Assembly (NCBI RefSeq): GCF_043195105.1
Contig: NZ_JBAFWO010000018.1
Strand: one strand, 5' to 3'
DNA: 49,554 nucleotides
Origin: NCEH01 sp002257205
Lineage (GTDB): Bacteria; Pseudomonadota; Alphaproteobacteria; Rhizobiales; Xanthobacteraceae
The notes beneath the pieces are model-generated. The model did not search any database. It was not told the DNA's origin and saw only the letters and a program-made list of their open reading frames with translations. Positions 49,532 through 49,554 of the stretch are shown here, piece by piece; position 1 is the stretch's first letter; each line of letters opens with the position of its first letter. A program made the position numbers and the translations under genes.

Positions 49532-49554
49532 CCGGGCCGGGCTGGCGCCGGGTC

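Overview
The window is high-GC DNA from an alphaproteobacterium, most likely of the order Hyphomicrobiales (a Xanthobacteraceae-type genome is my best guess; the species cannot be read from the sequence). Pointers are a eukaryote-type glutamine synthetase II next to a DUF2735 small protein, the leuS-lptE-holA cluster, a Cys-nucleophile intracellular PHB depolymerase, an Adc/patatin pair, KDPG-pathway genes, and a perfect 16-bp parS site. No tRNA, rRNA, CRISPR array, phage or transposase gene was seen. The gene content is mostly ordinary chromosomal housekeeping and metabolism.

Layout. 1-6.3 kb: a COG0523/CobW GTPase with a His-rich metal loop, then on the minus strand hrpB (broken by a one-base frameshift), an NhaD/CitMHS-like antiporter and a polytopic membrane protein. 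6.5-16.4 kb: a WD40 protein, acetoacetate decarboxylase plus patatin-like lipase, a TSUP exporter divergent from a LysR regulator with a dyad operator between them, a GST, intracellular PHB depolymerase, a PfpI/DJ-1 protein, a class I aminotransferase and an LprI-like secreted protein. 16.4-17.0 kb is a gene-free block of duplicated palindromic repeats. 17.0-22.5 kb: KDG kinase and KDPG aldolase (convergent, sharing a terminator), an orphan prepilin peptidase plus a 54-residue Flp pilin, an MFS exporter under a possible FNR/FixK box, an alpha/beta hydrolase, and a nested inverted-repeat element.

22.5-34.4 kb: leuS-lptE-holA; an ArsR-SRPBCC pair with its own promoter/operator; an M17 aminopeptidase, an NlpC/P60 hydrolase and an AmpG permease that look like a muropeptide-salvage group; an orphan NarL-type response regulator; and the DUF2735/glnII locus with a sigma-54 promoter and terminators on both sides. 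34.4-49.5 kb: YjbQ, two alpha/beta hydrolases, a DmpA-type peptidase, a NahD-like isomerase, a YqjD/YqjE-like membrane pair, holC, dapE, a DUF3772-MscS channel, a CAP lipoprotein, an acyl-CoA synthetase with a hairpin over its ribosome-binding site, parS, a YhhQ transporter, rpmB and a Tat-exported AspA/AstE-like zinc enzyme.

Genes that plausibly work together: hydroxybutyrate/acetoacetate metabolism (Adc, PhaZ, acyl-CoA synthetase), Entner-Doudoroff entry (KdgK, Eda), cell-wall turnover (M17, C40, AmpG, DapE), and nitrogen assimilation (GlnII, DUF2735). I did not find an obviously new multigene system. The best leads are non-coding: parS together with the origin-associated holA-lptE-leuS block lacking parAB, the nested 13-bp-terminal-repeat element, the RBS-masking hairpin, and the operator dyads.
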